From Pseudomonadales bacterium (GTDB taxonomy: Bacteria; Pseudomonadota; Gammaproteobacteria; Pseudomonadales; Pseudohongiellaceae): a DNA stretch of 64,000 nucleotides. A program made the position numbers and the translations under genes. The first letter of the stretch is position 1. Each line of letters begins with the position of its first letter. The stretch lies in contig JACKOH010000002.1 of assembly GCA_024234395.1 (NCBI GenBank), forward strand, positions 1,054,001 through 1,118,000, written 5' to 3'. Below, piece after piece: positions 52,007 to 60,664 of the stretch. Below the pieces are notes generated by a model. It made no database searches and was not told the origin of the DNA. It worked only from the letters and a program-made list of their open reading frames with translations.

Positions 52007-53140
52007 ATGAACGAGTTGGAACAAACATCAGATACTCCCGGGGTCGAGCCGGGATCCGCCCGGACCGGGTCCGGAGCAGACGTCGAAGATCAGTGGGACG
52101 GGGTGGAACGGATTATTGCCCTGGGCGACCTGCATGGCGACTACGGCGGCTATATGGAAGCCCTGCAACTGACCGGACTGGTCGACGGGGAGGGTAACTG
52201 GGCCGGCGGCAGCAGCCATTTTGTGCAGATCGGTGATATTCCCGACCGCGGCCCGGACAGCGCCCGTATCATCCGCCACCTGCAGAAAATTGAACCGCAG
52301 GCCATCGCGGCGGGTGGCCGGGTGCATGCCCTGATCGGCAATCACGAAGTCATGAACATGGTCGGGCAGTTGCAGTACGTTCACCCGGGGGAATACCAGG
52401 CTCTGCGCAGCGATTCAGCAGAATCCCTGCGCGCTGCCTTTCAACAGGACATCCGTGAGGGCAGGGACTGTCAGCCGGTCACTTCTCTGTATGATTACGT
52501 CTCCCGCCGCCAGCGCGGTCAGCGCCAGGAAGTTCCGCTGGGCTACGTGGAACATCGGTCCTGCTGGGGGCCGGAGGGTGAATTCGGCAGCTGGGTCGCC
52601 GGCAACAACACCGCGATCCGACTCAACAACATGTTGTTTGTCCATGCCGGGATCAGTCCCAGGTACCTGGGCTGGAGCCTGCGGAAAATCAATACGCGAA
52701 TACGGGAAGAGCTGCTTGATAGCGAGCGCTTTTCCGAGCCGGTCAGCGACGATCACCGGGGCCCACTCTGGTATCGTGGTCTGGCACTGGAGGATGAGGC
52801 AGTTGCGCCGGACTTCGTCGACTTGCTGCTGGAAACCTATGGTGTCGAGTACGTGGTGATCGGTCACACTCCCGGTTACGAAACCATCGTACCCCGTTAT
52901 CAAGGCCGCGTGCTGGTCATAGACTCGGGAATTTCCAGTTTCTTTGGTGGTGCCCTGACCGTCCTGGTCATGGAAGACGGCAAGTTGTTCAATTTGCAGC
53001 GGGGCAGGCGTATTGCCATCCCCGACCGACCTGACGAGTTACTGGATTACTTTCGCACCGTGGCAGAGTTGGAACCGGCCTCGGTGTCATTGCGAATGCT
53101 GATCAGCACACTGGAAATGAGGGGTCCGGGTCAGTGGTAG
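52007..53140 (+). CDS. PPP-type (Shewanella-like) metallophosphatase
   Basis: The 377-residue protein has the phosphoprotein phosphatase core: IALGDLHGDYGGYMEAL near residue 37, VQIGDIPDRGPDS near residue 74, LIGNHEVMN near residue 110, LFVHAGISPRYLG near residue 210 and VIGHTPGY near residue 285, then VIDSGIS. The set matches the Shewanella-like phosphatases, which dephosphorylate proteins or small molecules with two metals. There is no signal peptide. It is preceded by 279 bases with no visible gene. Confidence 0.85.
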   Translation: MNELEQTSDTPGVEPGSARTGSGADVEDQWDGVERIIALGDLHGDYGGYMEALQLTGLVDGEGNWAGGSSHFVQIGDIPDRGPDSARIIRHLQKIEPQAIAAGGRVHALIGNHEVMNMVGQLQYVHPGEYQALRSDSAESLRAAFQQDIREGRDCQPVTSLYDYVSRRQRGQRQEVPLGYVEHRSCWGPEGEFGSWVAGNNTAIRLNNMLFVHAGISPRYLGWSLRKINTRIREELLDSERFSEPVSDDHRGPLWYRGLALEDEAVAPDFVDLLLETYGVEYVVIGHTPGYETIVPRYQGRVLVIDSGISSFFGGALTVLVMEDGKLFNLQRGRRIAIPDRPDELLDYFRTVAELEPASVSLRMLISTLEMRGPGQW

Positions 53141-53214
53141 GCTTGTCCGCCGCAGTGTGATAGCGTGGGCCACCTTCCAGATCAGCCGTGCTTTGCGTTA
53201 AACGAGGATTCACC

Positions 53215-54063
53215 ATGCGTAAGTTAATCGTAGTTGCCCTGACTCTGCTGGCCAGTGTTTCCGCTCAGGCGCAATTGACCGCTGCCCGTAACAGCGAGAT
53301 TGCCTACGGGCATCATCACATCAATACCACCGATGTGCTGGCGCAGCAGCGTTTCTGGGTGGAGGGACTGGGTGGCAGATTAAGCACGTTCGGCTCCGGT
53401 AACCGGGAAGTGATCGTATTTCCCAACGTGCTGGTGCTGTTCTCTGAGCGGGCTCCCGAGGGTGGCTCGCGGGGAACCGCAGTCAATCACGTGGGCTTCG
53501 AGACAACGGATATCCACAGTACGGTTTCGCGTCTGCGTGAGATGGGCTACGAGATGATTTCCAGGCAGGAGCTGCCTTCAGTCTACGAAGTGGATGCCCA
53601 GGGAATCGCCAGCCGGCCCGGTGGCAATACCATCGCCTTCGTGCTCGGGCCGGACCAGACCAAGGTGGAGCTGATAGAAAATACCGAAATCCCGCAACCT
53701 ATCCAACTGCATCACATTCACTGGTCAGGAATGGAAAACGAGGCCATGCGCGATTGGTATGTCGATGTATTCGGGGCCCTGCCAGGGTCCCGGATCGGTC
53801 AGCCGGCCGCCGACCTGCCCGGCGTCAACCTGACGTTCGCGCCAACCCGCGACCCGGTCGTCCCGACCCGCGGACACTCGCTGGACCACGTCGGTTTCGA
53901 AGTACGTAATCTGGAACAGTTCTGTCGGCAGCTGGAAGCTCGGGGAATCAGCCTCGATCGGGGTTATACCGAAGTCGCCTCGCTGGGCATTGCGATTGCC
54001 TTTCTTACTGATCCGTGGGGGACCTATATCGAACTGACCGAGGGGCTGGTTGGCGTTGAGTAG
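53215..54063 (+). CDS. Secreted VOC (glyoxalase-fold) protein
   Basis: From ATG 53215 (ACGAGGATTCACC upstream) the protein has 282 residues with a signal peptide ending near QAQ (residue 19). Two VOC modules are visible: YGHHHINTTDVLAQQRFW then VNHVGFETTDI, and LHHIHWSGMENEAMRDW then LDHVGFEVRNLEQF, with ELTEGL at the end. His and Glu positions suit a divalent metal site. It is paralogous to the truncated gene at the left edge. It precedes the molybdenum hydroxylase by 213 bases. Confidence 0.85.
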   Translation: MRKLIVVALTLLASVSAQAQLTAARNSEIAYGHHHINTTDVLAQQRFWVEGLGGRLSTFGSGNREVIVFPNVLVLFSERAPEGGSRGTAVNHVGFETTDIHSTVSRLREMGYEMISRQELPSVYEVDAQGIASRPGGNTIAFVLGPDQTKVELIENTEIPQPIQLHHIHWSGMENEAMRDWYVDVFGALPGSRIGQPAADLPGVNLTFAPTRDPVVPTRGHSLDHVGFEVRNLEQFCRQLEARGISLDRGYTEVASLGIAIAFLTDPWGTYIELTEGLVGVE

Positions 54064-54276
54064 GGATTCCGAACTCTCCACTCGGTGACTCTGAGGTTCC
54101 CACGGCTGTCGATTTCTCTGCCGAAACTATTTATCGTGAGTCGATTGTCCTGACATAGATATAGACAACAGAATTGGGTGCAGCGGGAGTCGGGGCAACA
54201 GCCCGGAAAGCAAAGGGCCTTGTTCGTAAGGTTTTTAGCTTTTATCCTTCCCAGAAAGCAACGAGGAGAACAAGTC

Positions 54277-56682
54277 ATGGCCTACTCCCTGATCGGCAAG
54301 GATTTCGTACCCCCGGACGTGCACGCCAAGGTTACCGGTGCCGCAAAATATGCGGAGGACTTCAAGGTTGACGGCATGCTTTACAGTCGCCTGCTTACCA
54401 GTCCGGTGCCTCATGCCCGGGTGCGCCGCCTCGATGTGAGCGCGGCCCTGGAAATGGACGGTGTGATGGCGGTTCTGACTGCCGATGACGTTCCCCAGGT
54501 AACCGGCGCGCAGAACCCCATTCTCACCAATAATCCCCGCTATGTGGGCGATCCGGTACTCGCGGTCGCTGCCATCTCGGAGCAGCTTGCCGAAGATGCC
54601 ATCGCGGCCATCGAAGTGGAATTCGAACGCCTGCCATTCACCGTCGATCCGCTGCACAGTCTGAGTCCCGACGGGCCCAATGCGCACCCGCAGGGCAATA
54701 TCGGCAATTCCGCGCTCCAGGAAGACATACGCACGTTGCGCTGGAGTCGGGAGGATTTCGATCAGGCTGGTGCGCATCTGCCAACCGGAGAGCCGGTCCG
54801 CGAGTGGACTGTGGGGGATCTGGATACCGGCTTCGGACAGGCCGATCTGATCATTGAGGAAAGCTTCGTCACTGCCAGCAATTCCCATCTCTCCATGGAA
54901 CCGCGCTCGGCCATGGCCTATTGGCAGAACGGCAAGTGTTATCTGTACGGTTCCAGCCAGAGCCAGAGTTTCCCGGTCCCGGCGCTGGCCGCTTACATTG
55001 GAATTCCTCCAGAAGACCTGGTTTTCATCGCCGAATTCTGTGGCGGCGGGTTCGGCTCGAAAGGTTCGGGCTATCCGTCCATGTCCATTCCAGCGCACCT
55101 GTCGCGCCTGAGCGGGCGACCGGTGATGTTAAGAATTTCGCGGGAAGAGGAATACTACATCGGGTCAGCCCGGCACGGCTTTCAGGGCCGGGCCAGGATC
55201 GGCTTTCGCGCCGACGGGCGCATTACCGCCATGGATCTCTACGTGGTACAGGACAATGGTGCCAATATTGGATTTTCGGACTGGTTGTCCGCTGGTGACG
55301 CCGTGTCGCTGGTCTATCAGCCCCTGGCCATGCGCTTCCGCGGCGTTCCGGTGTTCACCAATACCCCGATGAAGGGACCACAGCGCGGCCCGGGGCAGAA
55401 TCAGATCGCCGCTGCGATTGAGCCGTTACTGGACAAGGCGGCCCGTGAGCTGGGGCTGGACCCGCTGCAGATCAGGTCCATCAATGCCCCGGATTCGAAC
55501 TCCCGGTACGGAGATGCCGGGAGCACGCTGACCAGTGCCCACCTGCCGGAGGCGCTGGCAAAAGGGGCGGAACTGTTCGGCTGGCAGGAAAAAATCGCCC
55601 GTAACGGGCGCCGTGACGGCAATAAGGTGATCGGTGTCGGTGTGGGTCAGGCCTACCATTCCGCCGGCAGTAACGGCTTCGACGGTCTGGTACGGATTAC
55701 TCCCGATGGCAGACTGCACATCCATACCGGGGTTGGAAATCTGGGTACCTATTCCCATACCGGCACGTCTCGGGTGGCCGCGGAGGTTCTCAAATGCCGC
55801 TGGGAAAACTGCGAGGTGGAACGGGGTGACAGCCGCCGTCATCTGCCCTGGAACCTGGGACAGTTTGGCAGCAATACCTCTTTTACCATGACCCGCACCA
55901 ATTACGTGGCGGCCCTGGACGCTGTGGAGAAGCTCAAAGAGATTGCGGCCCTGGACCTGGGCGGAAATCCGGCTGATTACGATATCGGCGAGGAACGGGT
56001 CTTTTCGCGCACCGATCCGACCCGGCAGCTGACTTATGCCGAAGCGGCGACCCGGGCCATTCAGCTGGGTGGAAAGTACAGCGGTGAGGTGGCGCCTGAA
56101 GACATCAATGAGATGACCGCGAGATCGGTGGCGGGACTGGCCGGCTCGGGTCTGATCGGCGTGGCACGGGATAACCTGCCCAAGGACGGCACGGTACCGG
56201 CGCTGGCCGCCGGCTTCATCCAGATTGAACTGGACCTGGAAACCGGCAAGTTTCAGGTTCTGGATTATGTAGGAGTGGCTGACTGTGGGACGGTGATTCA
56301 CCCGACCGGGCTGCGTAACCAGGTGTTCAGCGCAGCCTATATGGGGTTTGGAATGGCCGGTTTCGAGCGGCATGCCTACGATCCTCAGAACGGCCTGCCT
56401 GCCAACACCGGACTGTGGCAATCAAAACCTCCGACGAACATGGATGCCACTCCGGTGATGGACTGGGCCGCTATCGACAAGTCCGATCCGCAAAACCCGG
56501 TGGGAGCCAAGGGCGTGGGCGAACCGATTCAGGGTTGTGCCGCGGCGGCATTGATCTGTGCCATCTCCAATGCCCTGGGCGGACACCTGTTCAATCGGGT
56601 TCCGGTGACTGCGGATATGATTGTCAATGCGGTCAGCGGCCGACCCCAGTCACATGGCCCGCTGCAGACCAACACGGTTTAG
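54277..56682 (+). CDS. Molybdenum hydroxylase large subunit (xanthine dehydrogenase/aldehyde oxidase family)
   Basis: From ATG 54277 (CGAGGAGAACAAG upstream) the protein has 801 residues. The small N-terminal domain starts DVHAKVTGAAKYAEDF; the molybdopterin region has FCGGGFGSKG, AHLSRLSGRPVMLRISREE and MKGPQRGPGQNQIAAA; and the catalytic Glu is in GAKGVGEPIQG near the C-terminus. These enzymes hydroxylate heterocycles or aldehydes with an FeS and usually an FAD subunit. Neither subunit is adjacent, which is unusual. It lacks a signal peptide. Confidence 0.88.
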   Translation: MAYSLIGKDFVPPDVHAKVTGAAKYAEDFKVDGMLYSRLLTSPVPHARVRRLDVSAALEMDGVMAVLTADDVPQVTGAQNPILTNNPRYVGDPVLAVAAISEQLAEDAIAAIEVEFERLPFTVDPLHSLSPDGPNAHPQGNIGNSALQEDIRTLRWSREDFDQAGAHLPTGEPVREWTVGDLDTGFGQADLIIEESFVTASNSHLSMEPRSAMAYWQNGKCYLYGSSQSQSFPVPALAAYIGIPPEDLVFIAEFCGGGFGSKGSGYPSMSIPAHLSRLSGRPVMLRISREEEYYIGSARHGFQGRARIGFRADGRITAMDLYVVQDNGANIGFSDWLSAGDAVSLVYQPLAMRFRGVPVFTNTPMKGPQRGPGQNQIAAAIEPLLDKAARELGLDPLQIRSINAPDSNSRYGDAGSTLTSAHLPEALAKGAELFGWQEKIARNGRRDGNKVIGVGVGQAYHSAGSNGFDGLVRITPDGRLHIHTGVGNLGTYSHTGTSRVAAEVLKCRWENCEVERGDSRRHLPWNLGQFGSNTSFTMTRTNYVAALDAVEKLKEIAALDLGGNPADYDIGEERVFSRTDPTRQLTYAEAATRAIQLGGKYSGEVAPEDINEMTARSVAGLAGSGLIGVARDNLPKDGTVPALAAGFIQIELDLETGKFQVLDYVGVADCGTVIHPTGLRNQVFSAAYMGFGMAGFERHAYDPQNGLPANTGLWQSKPPTNMDATPVMDWAAIDKSDPQNPVGAKGVGEPIQGCAAAALICAISNALGGHLFNRVPVTADMIVNAVSGRPQSHGPLQTNTV

Positions 56683-56721
56683 GTGGCAGATCGGAGCGCT
56701 TGAAAGTTTCGAATTACCTGA

Positions 56722-56858
56722 CAGCCTGTTGAAAAACTCTCAGCTGGCGCAAAACAGCGTTAAAATCTGGCTCAAAATGCTCGTTTACGGCGTGTAAACT
56801 GTGCTTGTCCGCCAGATTTTCCTTGTTTGCGCTCACCTGAGAGTTTTTCAACAGACTG
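56722..56858. mobile_element. 137-bp hairpin MITE/REP-like element
   Basis: CTGTTGAAAAACTCTCAG (56726-56743) is the exact inverse of 56837-56854; with one mismatch the arms extend to 56722 and 56858. A second inner pair, AAAATCTGGC/GCCAGATTTT, and a central GTTTAC/GTAAAC stem make nearly the whole element one nested hairpin. There is no frame inside. Confidence 0.8.
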
Positions 56859-56952
56859 CTGGGAGGAGATGCCCTGTTTTTCGCATTCCAGAGTGTCTCT
56901 CCAGTTACAGTACGAAAATTCAAAAACAGGAAATGCCGGAGTAAACAGACCT

Positions 56953-57393
56953 GTGACGGAACACTGTGAATTCAAACTCGATCCAGCCCTGGCTCGGGAT
57001 TGCCACCAGCTTGGGAATCTGCATGGCAATCTGCTTCTGTTGATGAATAACGCCCTGGTCCCCTGGTTTATCCTGGTTCCGCAAACCAACTTTGTCGAGT
57101 TATGTGATCTGCCACTCGCGCAACGGCAGGCGCTGAATCTGGCAATCGACGAAGTGAGCCGATGTCTGCGTCAATACTGGCCGGTGGACAAGCTGAATGT
57201 CGCCGCGATCGGCAACGTAGTCAGGCAGCTTCACGTTCACGTAGTGGGGCGTCAAGAGGGCGATTACTGTTGGCCGGGAGTGGTCTGGGGCAGGCCGGAG
57301 CGTGAAGTCTATACAACTGGTCAGGTTGACGGGATTCGTCAGCGTGTCGAGTCATCCTGCAGTTCTTCGTTCAGCCGCCTCGCGAATCCCTGA
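56953..57393 (+). CDS. HIT-family nucleotide-binding protein
   Basis: From GTG 56953 the protein has 146 residues: FKLDPALARDCHQLGNL, then LLLMNNALVPWFILVPQ, and the HIT-like motif RQLHVHVVGR with first His replaced by Gln, followed by CWPGVVWG. This is the gammaproteobacterial HIT branch with a QxHxH site. Members bind or hydrolyse nucleotides; the Q may alter activity. The frame to 56827 is in the MITE. It converges on the next gene. Confidence 0.8.
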   Translation: MTEHCEFKLDPALARDCHQLGNLHGNLLLLMNNALVPWFILVPQTNFVELCDLPLAQRQALNLAIDEVSRCLRQYWPVDKLNVAAIGNVVRQLHVHVVGRQEGDYCWPGVVWGRPEREVYTTGQVDGIRQRVESSCSSSFSRLANP

Positions 57394-57498
57394 ACGGAAC
57401 AGTATTTAACTGTCGGGCTGTAGGCTGAACCACCCAGTCCGGTACCTGTCACCACACAGGCTCCGGAACTGGCAGCGGTTCTCTGTATCAATACGGGC

Positions 57499-58383
57499 TC
57501 AGGAAGCCTCGGCCGGAACTGCATCCAGGTTGGCGTCGTCCTGTTTTTTTGCTCCCTGTTTTGCGACTGCTTTCGCAATCGGGCTGGATTGCTCACGGTC
57601 CCTGCTTTCAGACTCACTGTCTTCGCCGGCAGGTTCGGTAGCGGCGACCTGGGAATCTGCAGAGTCCTCTGTCTCGGAATGCTGCGTGGATTCAGATTCC
57701 TCGGCTGAACTTTCGGTTGAACTTTCAGCTGAACTTTTGGCTGTACTTTCCTGCGCAATCTCCTGAGTTTCCGCCGTCACCGGTTCCGCAGTCGCCATTC
57801 TGCCGTTTTCCTCTGCGACTGCCGTCACGGTGGAAACCGGGGTGGCAGCGACGTCGTCGCTCTGTTCCGAGGGTTCGGTGGCTGCCGGTTCCACAGCCAC
57901 TGCAAGCTCTTCAGGCTCTTCAGGTTCCACAGGGTTCATTGCCTTGTTGACCGCTTCGCGCAATTCACCCGAAGCCACTTCGGCGGCGATCTCTTCCCAC
58001 TCCGGCAGTAAGCCGGGATTCAGTTGCAGGGTGTCGATCAGTTTCAGTGTCGCTGCTTCAACAAGGGTCTGGTCCACAGATTCCGCTGCCCGTTGCCGCT
58101 GATTGGCCAGCATGGCAAGAAAGTCTTTGGCGAGCAGCGAGAATCGCTCCTGGTCGATATCATTGAGGCGTCTGTCTTCCCGGCCGTCCTGCCAGATTCT
58201 GGCGATATCGGGATTGCCCACAATAACCCGGTTAAAGTCGGCGATTTCAGCCAGGTTTTTATCGACAATGGCGGATCGGGGCTCGGAGCCGTCCCGGTCG
58301 CGAAGGATTCTGATCAGGTAGATCACCAACACGATAAGTGCCGCGACTTCCACGACCTCTACGATTGTAGCGAATGCGTTCAT
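57499..58383 (-). CDS. Membrane-anchored acidic low-complexity protein
   Basis: The 294-residue protein has one N-terminal helix (residues about 6-27, VVEVAALIVLVIYLIRIL). Residues 30-145 form a folded helical domain of unknown family with IARIWQDGREDRRLNDIDQER and ATLKLIDTLQLNPGLLPEW. Residues about 150-290 are rich in Glu, Ser, Thr and Ala with AESSTESSAEESES-type repeats, probably disordered in the cytoplasm. The SETED and SAES units look like slippage repeats. Confidence 0.7.
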   Translation of the reverse strand: MNAFATIVEVVEVAALIVLVIYLIRILRDRDGSEPRSAIVDKNLAEIADFNRVIVGNPDIARIWQDGREDRRLNDIDQERFSLLAKDFLAMLANQRQRAAESVDQTLVEAATLKLIDTLQLNPGLLPEWEEIAAEVASGELREAVNKAMNPVEPEEPEELAVAVEPAATEPSEQSDDVAATPVSTVTAVAEENGRMATAEPVTAETQEIAQESTAKSSAESSTESSAEESESTQHSETEDSADSQVAATEPAGEDSESESRDREQSSPIAKAVAKQGAKKQDDANLDAVPAEAS

Positions 58384-59027
58384 GCAACCCTCCAGCGGAT
58401 TCTAAATAAGCTATTCTTGAAATTTTTCTGGCTAATACCAATTCAGCGCAATATCCAGTAAAAAAGACAGGACCACTGGTCCAGATTCGCCTGGCGGTTA
58501 TTGAGCTCAGGCTGCTACAAGACTTGCTCCGATCCAGGCCCGTCGAAGGCTTCCGGATTAAAGGATCGAATCACTGAAGAGACCGATTGTAAACTATCGA
58601 TGCAAATCTGTCTTTCAGCACACAGATCCGTCAGGAAGATTTATGTAGGTTTTACAGTATCCATCCATCCAGCAGAGCGAAATGGATGATTTCATTTCCA
58701 CGATTTATTGGTTAGGAGTATTTCATTCTCATAGTGAATTTCAGATTACCGACCCGGTTCCTGACGTGATCAACTGCTAATATCCCTGTCCATTAGAAAA
58801 ATCAGGTGAATATGATTTCTCATTTTTTCATGGGAAAAACCGATATCAGAAGGTTGAGATGTTGTATTAATGCGACACAGTAGATTTTGCTCGTAACTCG
58901 TTGAGTGAGATTGACTGATCCCTGAATATTGCATTAAGTCGGTATCACCTGTGCATTCTACAAATCCTCAATTGCAACGGAGTGCCCTTTGAGATTTCCT
59001 GCCGATTCACTTAGAGGAGTTATTAAG
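58384..59027. other. AT-rich intergenic region before the cassette
   Basis: About 640 bases with no supported gene. A possible promoter is TTGACT (58911-58916) with TTAAGT (58934-58939) at 17-base spacing, 89 bases before the small gene at 59028. The composition is visibly AT-richer than the surrounding window. Confidence 0.4.
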
Positions 59028-59255
59028 ATGATCAGATATCTAACTTTCGCAGTTCTAATTATGCTCGGCTTTACCAGCCAGGCCCAGGCCTACATCGATC
59101 CGGTTACTGGCAGTGTTATTATCCAGTCGCTGATTGGTGCATTTGCGGTAGTTCTAGTGGCATTGCGTGGATTTCGGGACCGAATCGTAGGGATTTTCAG
59201 AACAAAATCTGAATCGGAAGATGAGGACGATCAGCAGAGCACTTCCGAATCGTGA
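59028..59255 (+). CDS. YIDP-type small membrane protein
   Basis: From ATG 59028 (AGAGGAG upstream) the protein has 75 residues: a signal peptide ending QAQA, then AYIDPVTGSVIIQSLIGA, a transmembrane helix, a basic segment RGFRDRIVGIFR and an acidic tail. The YIDP.TGS..IQ pattern marks a small family found in glycan clusters beside methyltransferases and sulfatases. Its stop overlaps the next gene's GTG by four bases, giving translational coupling. Confidence 0.75.
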   Translation: MIRYLTFAVLIMLGFTSQAQAYIDPVTGSVIIQSLIGAFAVVLVALRGFRDRIVGIFRTKSESEDEDDQQSTSES

Positions 59256-60664
59256 ATGAACTGCTTACCCGTGATCCGGGATCTTTTCGCGATCCTGCTG
59301 GCTACGTTTTTTTAGATCAGAACCGGGTCATTCGGGCAGTGACTCAAACCGCATGGCAGGAATTCAGGGAAATCTATCAGAGCGGCATATTTGAGATACT
59401 GGCCAGGAAAGGGCTCATGGTCGATTGCCGACAGATTGAGGCAAGCCAGGAAGAACTCAGTACTTTTCTGGGGGCTCGCGGGGAACAGATTGTTGCCGTT
59501 TTTGAGCATCCAAGGATTCCCTTTATCAGTTACCCATATGAATGGACTTTCTCACAACTCAAGGATGCAGCACTAACTCATCTGGATCTGCAACTGATTG
59601 CTTTCGAGCATGGGTTCGTACTTTCCGATGCGACAGCTTACAACATCCAGTTTCTCAGTGGTCGGCCAATCCATATCGATTGCATGTCACTGCGTCGATA
59701 TTCAGAAGGCCAGGTATGGGAAGGTTACAATCAGTTTTGCAGGCAATTTCTGTTGCCACTACTAATCGAGGCCTGGAGTGGTTGTGCCTTTCAGCCTATG
59801 CTCAGAGGTTCACTGGAAGGGATTAGTTTCAGCGACGCCCTGGCTATTCTTCCCAGGTTCCAATTATTTACGAGTCCCAGTGCATTGATGCATGTTTACC
59901 TGCATGGCAAGGCAATAAATACAAAATCTGCTTCAGCAACCGGACTGCAATCTGCGACCAAGCTCCGTGCTGGCAGCTATAAAGCGATACTTAAGCAGTT
60001 GCGTGATTTCATTTCCGGGCTGAAGTCCAGGAAGCGCCCTGTTAGTTTCTGGAATGATTACGCCTTTTCCAACAGTTATTCAGAAAGTATGCGGAGAACC
60101 AAGCTCTCCTTTGTGAAACAATGGGCGGCTTCCTGCAAGCCGAAGATGTTACTCGATATTGGAGGGAATACCGGAGATTATTCTCTGGCTGCCGTGGACG
60201 GCGGAGCGGATTCCTGCGTAATCCTGGACAGCGATCTGGATTCAGTGGATATCGCTTACTTGAGATTTAAAAATTCCGGCACGCAAATATTCCCTCTGCT
60301 TATGAATTTTCTCGATCCAACCCCGGATATGGGTTGGCGACAATGTGAGCGCAAGGGGATCGAATCACGGGCCCGCGCCGATGGCGTAATCGCACTGGCT
60401 CTGATTCATCATCTGGTAATTAGTGGAAACGTTCCATTAAGGGATGCAGTTCATTGGATAATGGGTATGGCACCAAAAGGAATAATCGAGTTTGTGCCAA
60501 AGCAGGATCCCATGGTAACCGGTCTGCTTTCGACACGTGAAGACATATATACAGATTACACTGAAGAGATGTTTCGCGAGGCTGTGACTGCTCGTGGAAG
60601 AATTGTCCTAGAGCACAGTATAGAAGAGAACGGTCGGCTGCTGGCCGCCTATGAAACCTTGTGA
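59252..60664 (+). CDS. Kinase-like / class I SAM methyltransferase fusion
   Basis: The 470-residue protein has an N-terminal region whose FVLSDATAYNIQFLSGRPIHIDCMS (shortened here) looks like the D-x4-N and following D of kinase-like folds, although I cannot confirm activity. The C-terminal methyltransferase has KMLLDIGGNTGDYSLAA, CVILDSDLDSVDIAYL and a GVIALALIHHLVI catalytic region. It probably modifies a glycan or polyketide-like product. It starts at GTG 59252, overlapping the small gene, and its stop overlaps the next GTG. Confidence 0.75.
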   Translation: MNELLTRDPGSFRDPAGYVFLDQNRVIRAVTQTAWQEFREIYQSGIFEILARKGLMVDCRQIEASQEELSTFLGARGEQIVAVFEHPRIPFISYPYEWTFSQLKDAALTHLDLQLIAFEHGFVLSDATAYNIQFLSGRPIHIDCMSLRRYSEGQVWEGYNQFCRQFLLPLLIEAWSGCAFQPMLRGSLEGISFSDALAILPRFQLFTSPSALMHVYLHGKAINTKSASATGLQSATKLRAGSYKAILKQLRDFISGLKSRKRPVSFWNDYAFSNSYSESMRRTKLSFVKQWAASCKPKMLLDIGGNTGDYSLAAVDGGADSCVILDSDLDSVDIAYLRFKNSGTQIFPLLMNFLDPTPDMGWRQCERKGIESRARADGVIALALIHHLVISGNVPLRDAVHWIMGMAPKGIIEFVPKQDPMVTGLLSTREDIYTDYTEEMFREAVTARGRIVLEHSIEENGRLLAAYETL

